A stretch of DNA of 55,087 nucleotides from assembly GCA_017857175.1 (NCBI GenBank), contig JAFMDS010000001.1, forward strand, positions 1 through 55,087. Direction: 5' to 3'. Origin of the DNA: Candidatus Nanopelagicales bacterium (lineage in GTDB: Bacteria; Actinomycetota; Actinomycetes; S36-B12). The notes beneath the pieces were generated by a model. The model saw only the letters and a program-made list of their open reading frames with translations, did no database searches and was not told where the DNA came from. A program made the translations under genes and the position numbers. Shown piece by piece: positions 20,606 to 35,038 of this stretch (positions are counted from its first letter, which is position 1; each line of letters starts with the position of its first letter).

Positions 20606-22107
20606 CGACCACTAGCGCATTTGAAAGCGTGATCGGAGAATTTGATCCGATCATTGGGCTGGAAACTCACATTGAGTTGGGAACAAATTCAAAAATGTTC
20701 TGCAGTTGCTCCGCTGAGTTTGGCGGTGATCCGAACACACACGTATGTCCAGTCTGTCTGGGATTGCCGGGTTCAATGCCCGTGGTTAACCGTGCAGCTG
20801 TTGAATCCACCATTCGCATGGGCTTGGCACTGAACTGTTCCATTGCATCGTGGTGTCGCTTCGCACGTAAAAACTACTTTTATCCTGATATGCCCAAGGA
20901 CTACCAGATCTCCCAATACGACGAACCACTGTGCTTTGACGGCTACCTGGACGTCACGGTTGTCACGGATGACGGTCCTCAAATTTTTCGGGTTGAAATT
21001 GAACGGGTCCACATGGAAGAGGACACGGGCAAGTTGACCCATGCAGGTGGAGCAGGCCGAATTCATGGCGCAACGCATTCCCTAGTCGATTACAACCGTG
21101 CAGGAATCCCTCTCATAGAGGTGGTCACAAAACCAATCACGGGCACTGGCCGCTACGCACCTGAGGTCGCTAAGGCCTATGTAGCTGAATTGCGAGACCT
21201 TATGCGTGCACTCGGCGTCTCTGATGTCCGCATGGAAGAAGGATCGTTGCGATGTGACGTCAATGTCTCCTTGAGTCGTGATGGTGAACCGTGGGGGACA
21301 CGAACCGAAACGAAAAATGTGAACTCGCTGCGCTCTGTTGAGCGAGCCGTGAGATCAGAAATGTTGCGTCAGGCAGATCAGTTGCGTTCGGGTGAGCGGA
21401 TCATTCAAGAGACCCGCCACTTTCATGAGGAAACAGGCGACACCACATCCGGGCGTTCAAAGGAACAAGCGGAGGATTATCGGTATTTCCCGGAGCCTGA
21501 CTTGGTTCCAGTCGCTCCCTCTGCAGAATGGATTGAGCAACTTCGTACCACACTCCCCGAAGTTCCTTCGGTGCGTCGTGTGCGTTTGCGCGACTCCTGG
21601 GGTATCAGTGACTTTGAAATGCAGAGCCTTGTCAATGCGGGAGCACTCAACCTCATTGAGTCCACCATCAATGCAGGTGTTAGCGAGCAGGCTGCGCGCA
21701 AGTGGTGGACTGGTGAGTTTTCAAGGATCGCTAAGGAGCGCGACTGCGAACTCGAGGACTTGTCTGTTACACCGGCTGACATCCTTGAAGTGGAAATCCT
21801 CATCGCCTCTGGCGATTTAACGGACAAGATTGCACGCACCGTATTTGAAGGGGTGCTTGCTGGAGATGGATCGGTTACGGCGGTCATTGACGCAAGAGGA
21901 CTCAAAGTGGTTAGTGACGACGGCGCTTTGCTTGCAGCCATCGAACAAGCACTCGCCGAACAACCCGACGTGGCTGAAAAAATAAAGTCTGGGAAAATCC
22001 AGGCAGCCGGAGCCATTGTCGGTGCAGTCATGAAATTAACCAAGGGTCAAGCAGATGCTGCCAAAGTTAGGGCATTGCTGTTTGAGCAGTTGGGTGTCAC
22101 CGAGTGA
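20602..22107 (+). CDS. gatB: Aspartyl/glutamyl-tRNA amidotransferase subunit B
   Basis: The protein has 501 residues. GatB binds the misacylated tRNA and activates its carboxylate. [21 protein letters not shown] at the start, a cysteine-containing zinc region ([24 protein letters not shown]), [18 protein letters not shown], and [14 protein letters not shown] near 212-225 are GatB hallmarks. The helical C-terminal YqeY-like tail ends [19 protein letters not shown]. It is the last gene of the gatCAB operon. With gltX in the same window it fits the indirect route to Gln-tRNA. Confidence 0.96.
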   Translation: MTTTSAFESVIGEFDPIIGLETHIELGTNSKMFCSCSAEFGGDPNTHVCPVCLGLPGSMPVVNRAAVESTIRMGLALNCSIASWCRFARKNYFYPDMPKDYQISQYDEPLCFDGYLDVTVVTDDGPQIFRVEIERVHMEEDTGKLTHAGGAGRIHGATHSLVDYNRAGIPLIEVVTKPITGTGRYAPEVAKAYVAELRDLMRALGVSDVRMEEGSLRCDVNVSLSRDGEPWGTRTETKNVNSLRSVERAVRSEMLRQADQLRSGERIIQETRHFHEETGDTTSGRSKEQAEDYRYFPEPDLVPVAPSAEWIEQLRTTLPEVPSVRRVRLRDSWGISDFEMQSLVNAGALNLIESTINAGVSEQAARKWWTGEFSRIAKERDCELEDLSVTPADILEVEILIASGDLTDKIARTVFEGVLAGDGSVTAVIDARGLKVVSDDGALLAAIEQALAEQPDVAEKIKSGKIQAAGAIVGAVMKLTKGQADAAKVRALLFEQLGVTE

Positions 22108-22153
22108 GTCATTTATGTCGCACCACCAAGTAGTCACTATGAAGGGTTAACGC

Positions 22154-23842
22154 ATGACGAACATGAAGCCGCGCAGCTCCGATGTCACCGAAGGTCTCGA
22201 GAGGTCCGCAGCTCGCGGCATGCTGCGTGCCGTTGGCATGACCGATGAAGACTTTCCCAAGCCACAGATCGGCATAGCTTCAAGTTGGAATGAAATCACA
22301 CCATGCAACCTGTCACTGGCCCGTTTGGCGTTAGCGGCTAAAGAGGGAGTCCATGCGGGCGGCGGCTTCCCCATGCAATTTGGCACCATTTCGGTCTCCG
22401 ATGGAATCTCCATGGGTCATGAAGGCATGCATTTCTCACTGGTGAGCAGGGAGATCATCGCTGATTCCGTTGAAGCAGTGATGCAGGCTGAAAGGCTTGA
22501 CGGCATGGTGACCTTCGCAGGGTGTGATAAATCCTTGCCCGGCATGTTGATGGCAGCCGCTCGTCTTGATCTCGCCTCCGTGTTCGTTTACGCAGGTTCG
22601 ATTTTGCCCGGGCATGTGAAACTTTCCGATGGCACCGAAAAAGATGTCACGATCATCGATGCATTCGAAGCTGTCGGTGCCTGTGCACGCGGACTCATGT
22701 CTCGAGAGGATGTTGACACGATCGAGCGCGCCATTTGCCCGGGCGAAGGCGCTTGCGGTGGCATGTACACGGCCAACACCATGGCGAGTGCTGCTGAAGC
22801 CATGGGAATGTCACTACCCGGTTCAGCTGCACCACCCGCTGTTGACCGCCGACGTGATGGATTTGCTCGCCATTCGGGTGAGGCCGTTGTGGAATTGATT
22901 CGCCAAGGAATTACGACCAGAGACATCATCACCAAACAGTCACTGGAAAATGCGATCGCTGTCGTCATGGCATTTGGTGGGTCCACCAATGCTGTACTGC
23001 ACCTGCTCGCGATTGCTCATGAAGCAAATGTCGACATTGTGATGGACGACTTCCACCGCATTGGGTCCAAAGTTCCCCTATTGGCCGACGTCAAGCCATT
23101 TGGTCGCTATGTCATGAGCGATGTTGACCGCGTTGGTGGTGTACCTGTCATCCTGCGGGCATTGCTAGATGCAGGGCTAATAAACGGTGATTGTCTGACA
23201 GTGACAGGGAAGACCATGGCTGAGAATTTGGCGTCGATCAACCCTCCAGACCCTGATGGTGACATCCTTTACGCATCGAAAAACGCTATAGCAACGAGCG
23301 GTGGAATTTCCATTCTCGGTGGCTCTTTAGCCCCAGAAGGTGCGGTGGTGAAAAACGCGGGTGTTGATGTTGAGGCATTTGAGGGCACGGCAAGAGTTTT
23401 TGAACGTGAGCAATCCGCCATGCTGGCACTCGAGGACGGCACCATTAACGCCGGTGATGTCATCATTATTCGCTACGAAGGCCCCAAGGGCGGTCCAGGC
23501 ATGCGTGAGATGCTCATGATCACCGGTGCCATTAAGGGCGCAGGATTGGGCAAAGACGTATTACTCATCACCGATGGTCGCTTCTCCGGAGGCACCACGG
23601 GACTGTGCGTCGGTCACGTAGCGCCTGAAGCCGTTGATGGTGGCCCTATTGGCTTGGTAGAAGACGGTGATCGAATTTCCATCAACCTGGTGGACCGAAC
23701 ACTGGAACTACATGTTGAGCCTGAAGTACTGGCCGCGCGCCGGGCTGCATTTGTGCCACTGCCTCCTCGCTACACCAGGGGTGTCTTGGCCAAGTATGCG
23801 AAATTGGTGGGTAGTGCATCCAAAGGAGCGGTCTGCGATTAA
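22154..23842 (+). CDS. ilvD: Dihydroxy-acid dehydratase
   Basis: The protein has 562 residues. IlvD converts dihydroxyisovalerate and dihydroxymethylvalerate to the keto acids for Val/Leu and Ile. The Fe-S cysteines are in [11 protein letters not shown] near 121-131 and [14 protein letters not shown] near 197-210; a third is probably among the first 60 residues (ITPCNLSLA). MVFGG-type [12 protein letters not shown] and TDGRFSGGT segments are typical. The ATG at 22154 follows GAAGGG, and a TAGTCA box at 22130-22135 could be its promoter. It lies directly upstream of the ilvBNC leader. Confidence 0.95.
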   Translation: MTNMKPRSSDVTEGLERSAARGMLRAVGMTDEDFPKPQIGIASSWNEITPCNLSLARLALAAKEGVHAGGGFPMQFGTISVSDGISMGHEGMHFSLVSREIIADSVEAVMQAERLDGMVTFAGCDKSLPGMLMAAARLDLASVFVYAGSILPGHVKLSDGTEKDVTIIDAFEAVGACARGLMSREDVDTIERAICPGEGACGGMYTANTMASAAEAMGMSLPGSAAPPAVDRRRDGFARHSGEAVVELIRQGITTRDIITKQSLENAIAVVMAFGGSTNAVLHLLAIAHEANVDIVMDDFHRIGSKVPLLADVKPFGRYVMSDVDRVGGVPVILRALLDAGLINGDCLTVTGKTMAENLASINPPDPDGDILYASKNAIATSGGISILGGSLAPEGAVVKNAGVDVEAFEGTARVFEREQSAMLALEDGTINAGDVIIIRYEGPKGGPGMREMLMITGAIKGAGLGKDVLLITDGRFSGGTTGLCVGHVAPEAVDGGPIGLVEDGDRISINLVDRTLELHVEPEVLAARRAAFVPLPPRYTRGVLAKYAKLVGSASKGAVCD

Positions 23843-23856
23843 GGGGCAGTCGGCCC

Positions 23857-23862
23857 TAATGT
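23857..23862 (+). promoter_or_regulatory. Probable -10 box of ilvBNC
   Basis: TAATGT lies about 50 nt before the leader peptide. A transcript from here would open with the hairpin GTCACC-TTGT-GGTGAC at 23870-23885 just upstream of the leader's GGAGG. Confidence 0.4.
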
Positions 23863-23909
23863 GGTCTGCGTCACCTTGTGGTGACACGCGGAGGACAAGC
23901 AGATATGGT

Positions 23910-23960
23910 GTGGGAGTGGCAACGAGACTTTCTGTAGTAGTTATTAGGCGCGCGGGCTAG
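23910..23960 (+). CDS. ilvBNC leader peptide (16 residues, Val-Val-Val-Ile)
   Basis: The small ORF starting at GTG 23910 encodes MGVATRLSVVVIRRAG and then stops. The codons GTA GTA GTT ATT form the sensing run. The layout resembles the known Corynebacterium ilvB leader (RLVVVTARR, from memory). A CGGAGG at 23889-23894 is a candidate ribosome binding site, although its 14-nt spacing is long; a second GTG at 23916 is possible. When charged Val- or Ile-tRNA is scarce, ribosome stalling here should change folding of the RNA that follows and let RNA polymerase enter ilvB. Confidence 0.8.
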   Translation: MGVATRLSVVVIRRAG

Positions 23961-24012
23961 CAAGCACCCCCACGCGCTGCCCTCCGCTACCCACTTGGGT
24001 CGGGGGGTTTTT
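23948..24012 (+). terminator. ilvBNC attenuator: upstream hairpin and intrinsic terminator
   Basis: The first hairpin pairs GCGCGCGGG (23948-23956) with CCCACGCGC (23969-23977), with one mismatch, and begins inside the last leader codons. The second hairpin pairs CCCTCCG (23980-23986) with CGGGGGG (24001-24007), with inner ACCC/GGGT, and ends in five Ts. The second is a Rho-independent terminator 60 nt before ilvB. A stalled ribosome would disturb the first hairpin. Confidence 0.8.
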
Positions 24013-24072
24013 CATTCGGAATGATAGGCCCGTTGAGACTTCGGACTCAAGGACAAGAGAGCGGAAGAGGAC

Positions 24073-25815
24073 ATGACACAAGAAATCACCGGAGCGCAAA
24101 GCCTCGTGCAATCGATGGAGGCCGCCGGTGTTGAAGTCGTATTCGGAATCCCAGGTGGTGCGATCCTCCCCGCTTATGACCCCCTCATGGATTCCACCAA
24201 AGTGCGTCACATTTTGGTTCGGCATGAACAAGGAGCGGGCCATGCTGCCGAGGGGTATGCCTCAGCGACTGGCCGAGTCGGTGTGTGCATGGCCACGAGT
24301 GGGCCGGGTGCAACCAACTTGGTAACCCCCATCGCTGACGCTTACATGGATTCTGTCCCGATGGTCGCCATCACTGGCCAGGTCCCAAGTGCGGCGATCG
24401 GTACCGATGCCTTCCAAGAGGCCGATATTCGAGGCATCACGATGCCGATCACAAAGCACAATTTCTTGGTCACGAACCCAGATGAAATTCCGACCGCGAT
24501 AGCCCAGGCCTTTCATTTAGCATCAACTGGTCGACCTGGACCTGTGCTCGTGGACATTGCCAAGGATGCGCTTCAAGGCAACACCACCTTCAACTGGCCA
24601 GAAACTATTGATTTGCCAGGCTATAACCCGAGGACGCGTCCGCATTCTAAGCAGATCCGCGACGCTGCCAAGTTAATTTTGAGTTCACGCCAGCCAGTTC
24701 TGTACGTGGGTGGGGGAGTCATTCGTGGCAACGCATCGGCGACTCTCAAGACGTTGGCTGAAATGACTGGAATCCCAGTGGTTACAACCTTGATGGCTCG
24801 GGGTGCTTTCCCTGACTCGCATGCGTTGCACCTCGGGATGCCCGGTATGCATGGCACGGTTGCAGCGGTTGGAGCTCTGCAACAGGCCGACCTACTCATT
24901 ACCCTCGGTGCTCGCTTCGATGATCGAGTGACAGGAAAGTTGTCCTCATTTGCACCCAAGGCAGCCATCATCCACGCCGATATTGATCCAGCGGAGATCG
25001 GAAAGAACCGACAGGCTGACATTCCCATTGTGGGTGATGTCGCGGAGGTCATCCCTGAACTCATTGCGGCTATTCAAGCCGAGTTTGATCAGGGTGTCAC
25101 GGGCGACTACGAAGGTTGGTGGGTCCAGCTCAACCGCCTCAGAGACACCTATCCATTGGGCTATGACTTTCCCACCGACGGAACCCTTTCCCCGCAATAC
25201 GTCATTGAACGTCTTGGCAAGATTTCCGGGCCAGATTCCATCTATGCCGCAGGGGTTGGGCAACATCAAATGTGGGCTGCCCAATTTATTGGCTATGAAA
25301 ACCCAGGCACTTGGCTGAACTCTGGTGGGGCCGGAACCATGGGCTACGCAGTACCTGCTGCCATGGGCGCCAAGGTGGGTCGACCGGACACCACAGTGTG
25401 GGCGATTGATGGAGATGGGTGCTTCCAAATGACCAATCAGGAATTGGCCACCTGCACAATCAATGAGATACCGATTAAGGTCGCATTGATCAATAATTCC
25501 AGCCTTGGAATGGTTCGGCAGTGGCAAACACTGTTCTATAACGAGCGGTACTCGAATACAGATCTTCAGTCACATAGATTTCCAGATTTTGTGAAGTTAG
25601 CCGAAGCTTATGGAGCATATGGTTTGCAATGCGACTCACAGGACAACGTTGATGCAACAATCGAAAAAGCACTGAGTTTGAATGATGCACCCGTCGTCAT
25701 TGACTTTGTTGTTCATCGAGATGCGATGGTGTGGCCCATGGTTGCAGCGGGAACAGGCAACGACGAAATCATGTACGCCCGATCGCTAGCACCAGAATGG
25801 GGAAGTGACGATTAA
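24073..25815 (+). CDS. ilvB: Acetolactate synthase, large (catalytic) subunit
   Basis: The protein has 580 residues. This ThDP enzyme condenses pyruvate with pyruvate or 2-oxobutyrate, the first common step of Val, Leu and Ile synthesis. The N-terminal ThDP domain has [14 protein letters not shown] and [14 protein letters not shown] near 49-62 with the activating Glu. A central FAD-binding region has LGMPGMHGT and [11 protein letters not shown]. The ThDP/Mg motif [14 protein letters not shown] lies near 446-459 and ends with [12 protein letters not shown]. The ATG at 24073 follows GGAAGAGG. ilvN begins on the last base of its stop. Confidence 0.97.
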   Translation: MTQEITGAQSLVQSMEAAGVEVVFGIPGGAILPAYDPLMDSTKVRHILVRHEQGAGHAAEGYASATGRVGVCMATSGPGATNLVTPIADAYMDSVPMVAITGQVPSAAIGTDAFQEADIRGITMPITKHNFLVTNPDEIPTAIAQAFHLASTGRPGPVLVDIAKDALQGNTTFNWPETIDLPGYNPRTRPHSKQIRDAAKLILSSRQPVLYVGGGVIRGNASATLKTLAEMTGIPVVTTLMARGAFPDSHALHLGMPGMHGTVAAVGALQQADLLITLGARFDDRVTGKLSSFAPKAAIIHADIDPAEIGKNRQADIPIVGDVAEVIPELIAAIQAEFDQGVTGDYEGWWVQLNRLRDTYPLGYDFPTDGTLSPQYVIERLGKISGPDSIYAAGVGQHQMWAAQFIGYENPGTWLNSGGAGTMGYAVPAAMGAKVGRPDTTVWAIDGDGCFQMTNQELATCTINEIPIKVALINNSSLGMVRQWQTLFYNERYSNTDLQSHRFPDFVKLAEAYGAYGLQCDSQDNVDATIEKALSLNDAPVVIDFVVHRDAMVWPMVAAGTGNDEIMYARSLAPEWGSDD

Positions 25816-26339
25816 TGTCTAGGCACACTTTGTCAGTACTCGTCGAGGACCAACCGGGTGTTTTGGCTCGCGTTGCGAGCTTGTTTTCTCGTAGGGGTTT
25901 CAATATTGAGTCCCTTGCGGTTGGCCCAACCGAACTTCCCCATGTCTCAAGAATGACAATTGTCGTTTCGGTCGAAGATTCACCACTAGAGCAAGTCACG
26001 AAACAACTCAACAAACTCATTAATGTTTTGAAGATTGTTGAGTTGGAGGCGGATCAATCGGTCCAACGGGAAATTATGTTGGTCAAAGTAAAAGCTGACC
26101 TAGACTCTCGGAGTCACATACTTGAGACAGTGCAACTATTTAGAGCCAAGGTCGTTGATGTTGCTCAAGACGTGGTCACGATCGAGGCCACGGGAGCACA
26201 CGATAAATTAGTGGCGCTGCTCAAGGTATTGGAACCATTTGGGATCCGAGAACTCGTTCAGTCAGGAATGGTTGCCATGGGGCGTGGTTCACGGTCAATA
26301 AGTGACCGTTCGCCACGATCCACCGACAAGGCCGTTTGA
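25815..26339 (+). CDS. ilvN: Acetolactate synthase, small (regulatory) subunit
   Basis: The protein has 174 residues with an ACT domain at the start (HTLSVLVEDQPGVLARVASLFSRR, then FNIESLAVGPTE). This domain binds the end product for feedback inhibition. A C-terminal ALS_ss_C domain follows (IMLVKVKAD, LVQSGMVAMGRG). Its ATG shares one base with the ilvB stop (TAATG), so the two subunits are translationally coupled. It is an IlvH-type long small subunit. Confidence 0.95.
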   Translation: MSRHTLSVLVEDQPGVLARVASLFSRRGFNIESLAVGPTELPHVSRMTIVVSVEDSPLEQVTKQLNKLINVLKIVELEADQSVQREIMLVKVKADLDSRSHILETVQLFRAKVVDVAQDVVTIEATGAHDKLVALLKVLEPFGIRELVQSGMVAMGRGSRSISDRSPRSTDKAV

Positions 26340-26367
26340 AACCGAAATAAGACGTCTTAACCAATAA

Positions 26368-27423
<1,056 letters not shown>

Positions 27424-27445
27424 TTAGAAAAAGACGATTTTCATC

Positions 27446-27477
27446 TGTGGTGCGGTCGATAATTCGACCGCACCACA
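27446..27477. terminator. Perfect 14-bp hairpin after ilvC
   Basis: TGTGGTGCGGTCGA, a TAAT loop, then the exact complement. There is no U tract on either side, so it fits a U-less actinobacterial terminator ending ilvBNC before serA. Confidence 0.7.
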
Positions 27478-27504
27478 GCATGTGCGGGTTAAATTGTCAG
27501 CCAA

Positions 27505-27510
27505 TAGACT
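27505..27510 (+). promoter_or_regulatory. -10 box of serA (leaderless)
   Basis: TAGACT ends 6 nt before the GTG at 27517. A possible -35, TTGTCA, lies at 27494-27499, but that is too close to be the usual spacing. Confidence 0.55.
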
Positions 27511-27516
27511 TGGGGC

Positions 27517-31027
<3,511 letters not shown>

Positions 31028-31053
31028 AATCTGGCCGCTCCTCATAGCCACCA

Positions 31054-31059
31054 ATGCTA
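31054..31059 (-). promoter_or_regulatory. -10 box of the leuA leader
   Basis: TAGCAT on the reverse strand lies 8 nt before an ATG (31045) in frame with the Leu-rich leader. The transcript would begin at or just before that ATG. Confidence 0.45.
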
Positions 31060-31116
31060 TCACGAGCGATGGCCCTCTCGATTACGCCCAGTAGGGGCCC
31101 CGGGGGTGAGGGTGAC

Positions 31117-31122
31117 TAATCT
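31117..31122 (+). promoter_or_regulatory. -10 box of leuB (leaderless)
   Basis: TAATCT ends 6 nt before the leuB ATG, divergent from the leuA leader promoter. Confidence 0.6.
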
Positions 31123-31128
31123 GCGTGC

Positions 31129-32190
31129 ATGACAAATAGCTACTCGATCTCTCTCATTCCAGGCGATGGCATTGGCACCGAAGTCGTAGCCGAGGCAATG
31201 AAAGTCCTTGAGTCTGTGGCGGCACTGGCAGATTTCGAATACACAACCACCGAGTACGACCTTGGCGCGCGTAGGTATAACGCCACGGGCGAGCTGCTCC
31301 CCGAATCGGTCATTGAAGAGTTGCGCACGTCTGATGCGATACTCCTCGGTGCGATCGGCGACCCCAGCGTCACACCCGGCGTGCTTGAGCGCGGCGTCCT
31401 TTTGCCATTACGCTTCACACTTGATCACCATGTGAACCTGCGCCCCGTGAAGTTGTATCCCGGGGTGGTTGGACCACTAGCGGGCAAAAGCCCTGAGGAC
31501 ATCGACTTCATTGTGTGCCGAGAGGGTACTGAAGGCCCCTATGTCGGTGCGGGCGGTTTCCTTCGCAAGGACACTCCGCACGAGGTCGCTACAGAGGTCA
31601 GCCTCAACACAACCTTCGGGGCAGAGCGCATAATCCGTGATGCATTTGAACGTGCAATGAAGCGAACACGCCGTAAAGTTTCCATGGTGCACAAAACCAA
31701 TGTTCTGGTGTACGCAGGGAGCATGTGGCAACGAACCTTTGATCGAGTTGCACAGGAGTACCCGGAGGTCAGCACTGAGAGCCTCCATGTTGATGCGGCA
31801 TCAATGTTCTTCATTACGAATCCGGAAAGATTTGATGTTGTTGTGACGGATAATCTCTTTGGTGACATCCTCACCGACATCGGTGCAGCAATTGTTGGCG
31901 GTATCGGACTTGCAGCCAGCGGGAATATCGACCCCAGCCGTAGCAACCCCAGCATGTTTGAGCCAGTTCACGGATCGGCTCCTGACATTGCAGGACAGGG
32001 CAAAGCAGATCCCACAGCAACGATCATGTCGCTGGCAATGTTGCTTGACCACATCGGCGAACATCAGGCGGCTCAATGGGTAGAGGAAGGTGTTGCGGCT
32101 GATCTCTCGACCCGCGGCACGCAAGAGCGCTCAACAAGCGAGATCGGCAGTGCCATTGTGACAGCGACAACACGGGCCGCGAATCATTAA
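31129..32190 (+). CDS. leuB: 3-isopropylmalate dehydrogenase
   Basis: The protein has 353 residues. LeuB oxidises and decarboxylates 3-isopropylmalate with NAD+; the same enzyme type acts on methylmalate in the citramalate route to Ile. [15 protein letters not shown] opens the sequence. GAIGDPSV near 72-79, substrate-binding Arg residues in [16 protein letters not shown] near 188 and the NAD region [20 protein letters not shown] near 279-298 are typical of the actinobacterial shorter LeuB. It is transcribed with ilvE immediately downstream, although ilvE also has its own -10 box. Confidence 0.95.
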   Translation: MTNSYSISLIPGDGIGTEVVAEAMKVLESVAALADFEYTTTEYDLGARRYNATGELLPESVIEELRTSDAILLGAIGDPSVTPGVLERGVLLPLRFTLDHHVNLRPVKLYPGVVGPLAGKSPEDIDFIVCREGTEGPYVGAGGFLRKDTPHEVATEVSLNTTFGAERIIRDAFERAMKRTRRKVSMVHKTNVLVYAGSMWQRTFDRVAQEYPEVSTESLHVDAASMFFITNPERFDVVVTDNLFGDILTDIGAAIVGGIGLAASGNIDPSRSNPSMFEPVHGSAPDIAGQGKADPTATIMSLAMLLDHIGEHQAAQWVEEGVAADLSTRGTQERSTSEIGSAIVTATTRAANH

Positions 32191-32200
32191 TTTCTACCTT

Positions 32201-32206
32201 TAAGGT
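32201..32206 (+). promoter_or_regulatory. -10 box of ilvE (leaderless)
   Basis: TAAGGT ends 6 nt before the ilvE ATG at 32213, inside the 22-bp gap after leuB. Confidence 0.55.
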
Positions 32207-32212
32207 TGGTAA

Positions 32213-33322
32213 ATGCAGATGCAAGGGACGATCATTGATCGAAGTGAAGGCGCGAGCCGCCTCTCGGTATTGGAGCGCGACGAGATTCTGAGTAACCCAG
32301 GATTTGGCAAGTACTTCACCGATCACATGGTGAGCGTCGACTGGAGCGTTGATCATGGTTGGCACAACGGACAGTTGTTGCCCTATGGCCCAATCACCTT
32401 AGATCCGGCAACAAATTTCATGCACTATGGGCAAGCCATCTTCGAAGGAATCAAGGCTTACCGGCATGGCGACAACACCATTAAAACATTCAGGCCATTT
32501 GAAAATGCACAACGCTTTGCGCGCTCGGCTCGCAGGCTAGCCATGGCTGAACTTCCCGTGGAACTATTCGTCGAGAGCCTCGATGTTCTTGTGCAGGCGG
32601 ATGCCGATTGGGTGCCGGGAGGTCGGGAACGATCCCTGTATCTACGCCCGTTCATGATTTCGACCGAAGTGGGACTTGGTGTTCGGCCTGCGAATGCATA
32701 TAAGTATCTGCTCATTGCATCACCCGCGGGGGCGTATTTCGCAGGGGGCATCAAGCCAGTGAGCGTTTGGGTCTCTGACGATTATGTCCGCGCCGCTCCG
32801 GGTGGCACAGGTGAGGCAAAATGTGCGGGCAACTATGCCGCGTCACTCCTTGCCCAAGCCGAAGCTGCGGCACACCACTGTGATCAGGTTGTGTGGCTTG
32901 ACGCGATAGGGCGGGAGAAAATCGAAGAGATGGGTGGCATGAACCTCTACTTCGTATACGGCAGCGGGGACTCGGTTCGAATCATGACTCCTCGCTTGAC
33001 GGGCTCATTGCTCCCAGGGATTACGAGAGATTCATTGCTAACCGTCGCTCAGGATTTGGGCTATGAAGTTTCTGAAGGCGAAATCACCGTTGACGAACTT
33101 CAAGCTGGCTGCGCCTCAGGAGAGATCACCGAGGTCTTTGCTTGCGGCACGGCTGCGGTGATCACGCCTGTGGGTACCGTGAAGAGCCGACGCAATGGTG
33201 AGTTCACGGTTGGATCAGGGGATAGCGGGCCCGTCACGCTCCAATTGCGCGATGCACTACTGGATATTCAGTCGGGTGCCGTGGCCGATCGTCACAATTG
33301 GATGCACACCCTCGTAGGGTGA
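32213..33322 (+). CDS. ilvE: Branched-chain amino acid aminotransferase
   Basis: The protein has 369 residues of class IV PLP fold. IlvE interconverts Val, Leu and Ile with their keto acids. [14 protein letters not shown] near 67-80 and [22 protein letters not shown] near 88-109 are characteristic. The PLP lysine is Lys 203 in [30 protein letters not shown] and the C-terminal [12 protein letters not shown] complete the active site. The length and motifs match the large actinobacterial/eukaryotic-type BCAT group. The next gene's attenuator begins only 38 bp after its stop. Confidence 0.95.
   Translation: MQMQGTIIDRSEGASRLSVLERDEILSNPGFGKYFTDHMVSVDWSVDHGWHNGQLLPYGPITLDPATNFMHYGQAIFEGIKAYRHGDNTIKTFRPFENAQRFARSARRLAMAELPVELFVESLDVLVQADADWVPGGRERSLYLRPFMISTEVGLGVRPANAYKYLLIASPAGAYFAGGIKPVSVWVSDDYVRAAPGGTGEAKCAGNYAASLLAQAEAAAHHCDQVVWLDAIGREKIEEMGGMNLYFVYGSGDSVRIMTPRLTGSLLPGITRDSLLTVAQDLGYEVSEGEITVDELQAGCASGEITEVFACGTAAVITPVGTVKSRRNGEFTVGSGDSGPVTLQLRDALLDIQSGAVADRHNWMHTLVG
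33315..33320 (+). promoter_or_regulatory. Candidate -10 box for the cimA leader
   Basis: TAGGGT overlaps the last codons and stop of ilvE. A weaker alternative, CAGGAT at 33349-33354, lies exactly 6 nt before the leader GTG. Which is used decides whether GAAGGGC at 33337-33343 is part of the RNA. Confidence 0.3.
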
Positions 33323-33360
33323 TCACCCCGCACCTAGAAGGGCTATGGCAGGATAAGGGC

Positions 33361-33390
33361 GTGGCAATCGTTTCGATCATTATTAATTAG
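33361..33390 (+). CDS. cimA leader peptide (9 residues, Ile-rich)
   Basis: GTG at 33361 opens a tiny ORF encoding MAIVSIIIN and then TAG. Four of nine codons are Ile (ATC, ATC, ATT, ATT), three of them consecutive. Its stop codon lies one base into a hairpin, and an intrinsic terminator follows at once. The gene downstream is citramalate synthase, which makes the isoleucine precursor. Codon content, position and terminator together make ribosome-mediated attenuation by Ile-tRNA the best reading. No SD at normal spacing is visible, so a leaderless start is likely. Confidence 0.72.
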   Translation: MAIVSIIIN

Positions 33391-33436
33391 CGCGTCGTAA
33401 TGACGCGCTGCCCTTCGCATTGCGGAGGGTTTTTTT
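33389..33436 (+). terminator. cimA attenuator: leader hairpin plus intrinsic terminator
   Basis: Hairpin one pairs AGCGCGTC (33389-33396) with GACGCGCT (33402-33409) and overlaps the leader stop codon. Hairpin two pairs CCCTTCGC with GCGGAGGG (33411-33429) around a 3-nt loop and is followed by seven Ts. This is a textbook Rho-independent terminator 27 nt before the cimA ATG. Confidence 0.85.
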
Positions 33437-33463
33437 GTGCCCGAACCTGAAGGGAGAGTTTCA

Positions 33464-35038
33464 ATGCCTCGTAATGACGCGTTCCACCTTTATGACACCA
33501 CCTTGCGTGATGGCGCTCAGAGGGAGGGGATCTCCTATTCAGTGACGGACAAACTTGCCGTGGCCGCACTGCTTGACGAGTTCGGGGTCGATTTCATTGA
33601 GGGCGGCTGGCCAGGTGCCATGCCCAAGGACACGGAGTTCTTTGAGCGCGCGAGATCCATGAAATTCAAAAACGCGCAGTTAGTTGCATTTGGTGCAACT
33701 CGGAAAGCAGGGACATCGGCGAATGAAGATCCGCAGGTTCAAGCCCTTGTGAACTCAGAAGCCCCCGTGATCACCCTCGTGGCCAAATCAGATCTTCGTC
33801 ATGTTGAGCAGGCTCTCAAGACGACCGCCGAAGAAAACCTCGCAATGGTGCGTGACACCGTTGATTACTTGGTTGGTCTTGGGCGCAGGGTCTTTGTTGA
33901 TCTTGAACACTTTTTTGATGGATATAAGTTCGACCCTGACTATGCCCTCGCAGTTGTACGCGCATCCATGGAGGCCGGCGCGGATGTTGCCGTGTTATGT
34001 GACACAAACGGCGGCATGCTTCCAAGTGGCATAACTAGAATTGTGACTGATGTTCTGGCGGCCACAGGTGCTCGGATCGGTATTCACTGTCAAGATGACA
34101 CTGCGTGTGCGGTTGCAAACTCAATTGCGGCAGTAGAGGCGGGAGCAACTCACGTTCAGTGCACGGCCAATGGTTATGGAGAGCGAACAGGCAATGCAGA
34201 TCTCTTTGCGGTCACAGCCAACTTGCAACTGAAGTTGGGCATTGAGTGTGTTTCACCCGAATCACTAGCCTCGATGTACAAGATTTCGCACACTATCGCT
34301 GAAATTGCAAACATCACTCCTGATACCCATCAGGCGTATGCGGGGGTCTCCAGTTTCGCCCACAAAGCAGGATTGCACGCGAGTGCTTTGCGTATCAATG
34401 CAGAGCTCTACAACCACATCGACCCAAAAATTGTTGGAAACATTCAAAGAGTTCTCGTCACGGAAATGGCAGGACGGGCCTCAGTCGAACTTAAGGGTAA
34501 AGAGCTGGGCCTTGACCTGTCAGGAGATAGCGAGGTGCTGTCGGGAGTTATTGACCGGGTGAAGGACCTTGAGGCGCGTGGGTGGTCATTTGAATCGGCA
34601 GATGCTTCATTCGAACTTCTCGTCCGTGAAAAGCAGGGTCAAGGCCGTAGGTTTGAAGTTGAATCCTGGCGCACGATTGTGGAGCAGCGCGAGGATGGAG
34701 TGGTGGCGAGCGAGGCAACCGTGAAAGTTCATGCCAATGGCGAACGTATTGTGGCCACGGGTGAAGGCAACGGTCCCGTCAATGCTCTGGATAATGCCCT
34801 GAGAAGCGCGGTCTCGCAGATCTATCCGGACCTTGTGAATCTCAAGCTCACGGATTACAAGGTGCGCATCCTGGAGGGGGTCAAAGGTACGGATGCCGTG
34901 ACCAGGGTTTTGGTCGAGACCACAAATGGCCAACGGGAGTGGACCACAATCGGTGTCCATGAAAATGTGATTGCTGCTTCTTGGCAGGCACTGGATGATG
35001 CGGTGCACTTCGGCATGATCCAAAATGGGGAAGGGTAG
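33464..35038 (+). CDS. cimA: Citramalate synthase
   Basis: The protein has 524 residues. CimA condenses pyruvate with acetyl-CoA to (R)-citramalate, which LeuCD and LeuB turn into 2-oxobutyrate for isoleucine. LYDTTLRDGAQREGIS near 8-23 is the catalytic signature, followed by DFIEGGWPGAMPKD and QCTANGYGERTGNADL. The C-terminal LeuA-type regulatory domain starts near residue 395 and should sense Ile. The usual HxHND metal motif reads IHCQDD here (His 208, Gln 210), a striking change. The ATG at 33464 follows GAAGGGAGAG; an in-frame GTG at 33437 sits on the terminator T run and is less likely. Confidence 0.9.
   Translation: MPRNDAFHLYDTTLRDGAQREGISYSVTDKLAVAALLDEFGVDFIEGGWPGAMPKDTEFFERARSMKFKNAQLVAFGATRKAGTSANEDPQVQALVNSEAPVITLVAKSDLRHVEQALKTTAEENLAMVRDTVDYLVGLGRRVFVDLEHFFDGYKFDPDYALAVVRASMEAGADVAVLCDTNGGMLPSGITRIVTDVLAATGARIGIHCQDDTACAVANSIAAVEAGATHVQCTANGYGERTGNADLFAVTANLQLKLGIECVSPESLASMYKISHTIAEIANITPDTHQAYAGVSSFAHKAGLHASALRINAELYNHIDPKIVGNIQRVLVTEMAGRASVELKGKELGLDLSGDSEVLSGVIDRVKDLEARGWSFESADASFELLVREKQGQGRRFEVESWRTIVEQREDGVVASEATVKVHANGERIVATGEGNGPVNALDNALRSAVSQIYPDLVNLKLTDYKVRILEGVKGTDAVTRVLVETTNGQREWTTIGVHENVIAASWQALDDAVHFGMIQNGEG

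Noticed and set aside
23905-23937. An ATG ORF (MVWEWQRDFL) overlapping the ilvB leader in another frame
   Set aside because: Its SD spacing is better, but it has no Val, Leu or Ile run. The overlapping VVVI frame fits the operon and known leaders.
23843-24072. A T-box riboswitch before ilvB
   Set aside because: No T-box sequence or specifier stem was seen. The leader peptide with Val codons explains the region better.
24621-25527. Reverse-strand open frames opposite ilvB
   Set aside because: They lie fully inside a certain ilvB gene and look like no known protein.
33344-33355. Three-codon mini-ORF (ATG GCA GGA TAA) before the cimA leader
   Set aside because: It carries no informative codons and may only be chance. 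The Ile-rich ORF 17 nt further on is the better leader.
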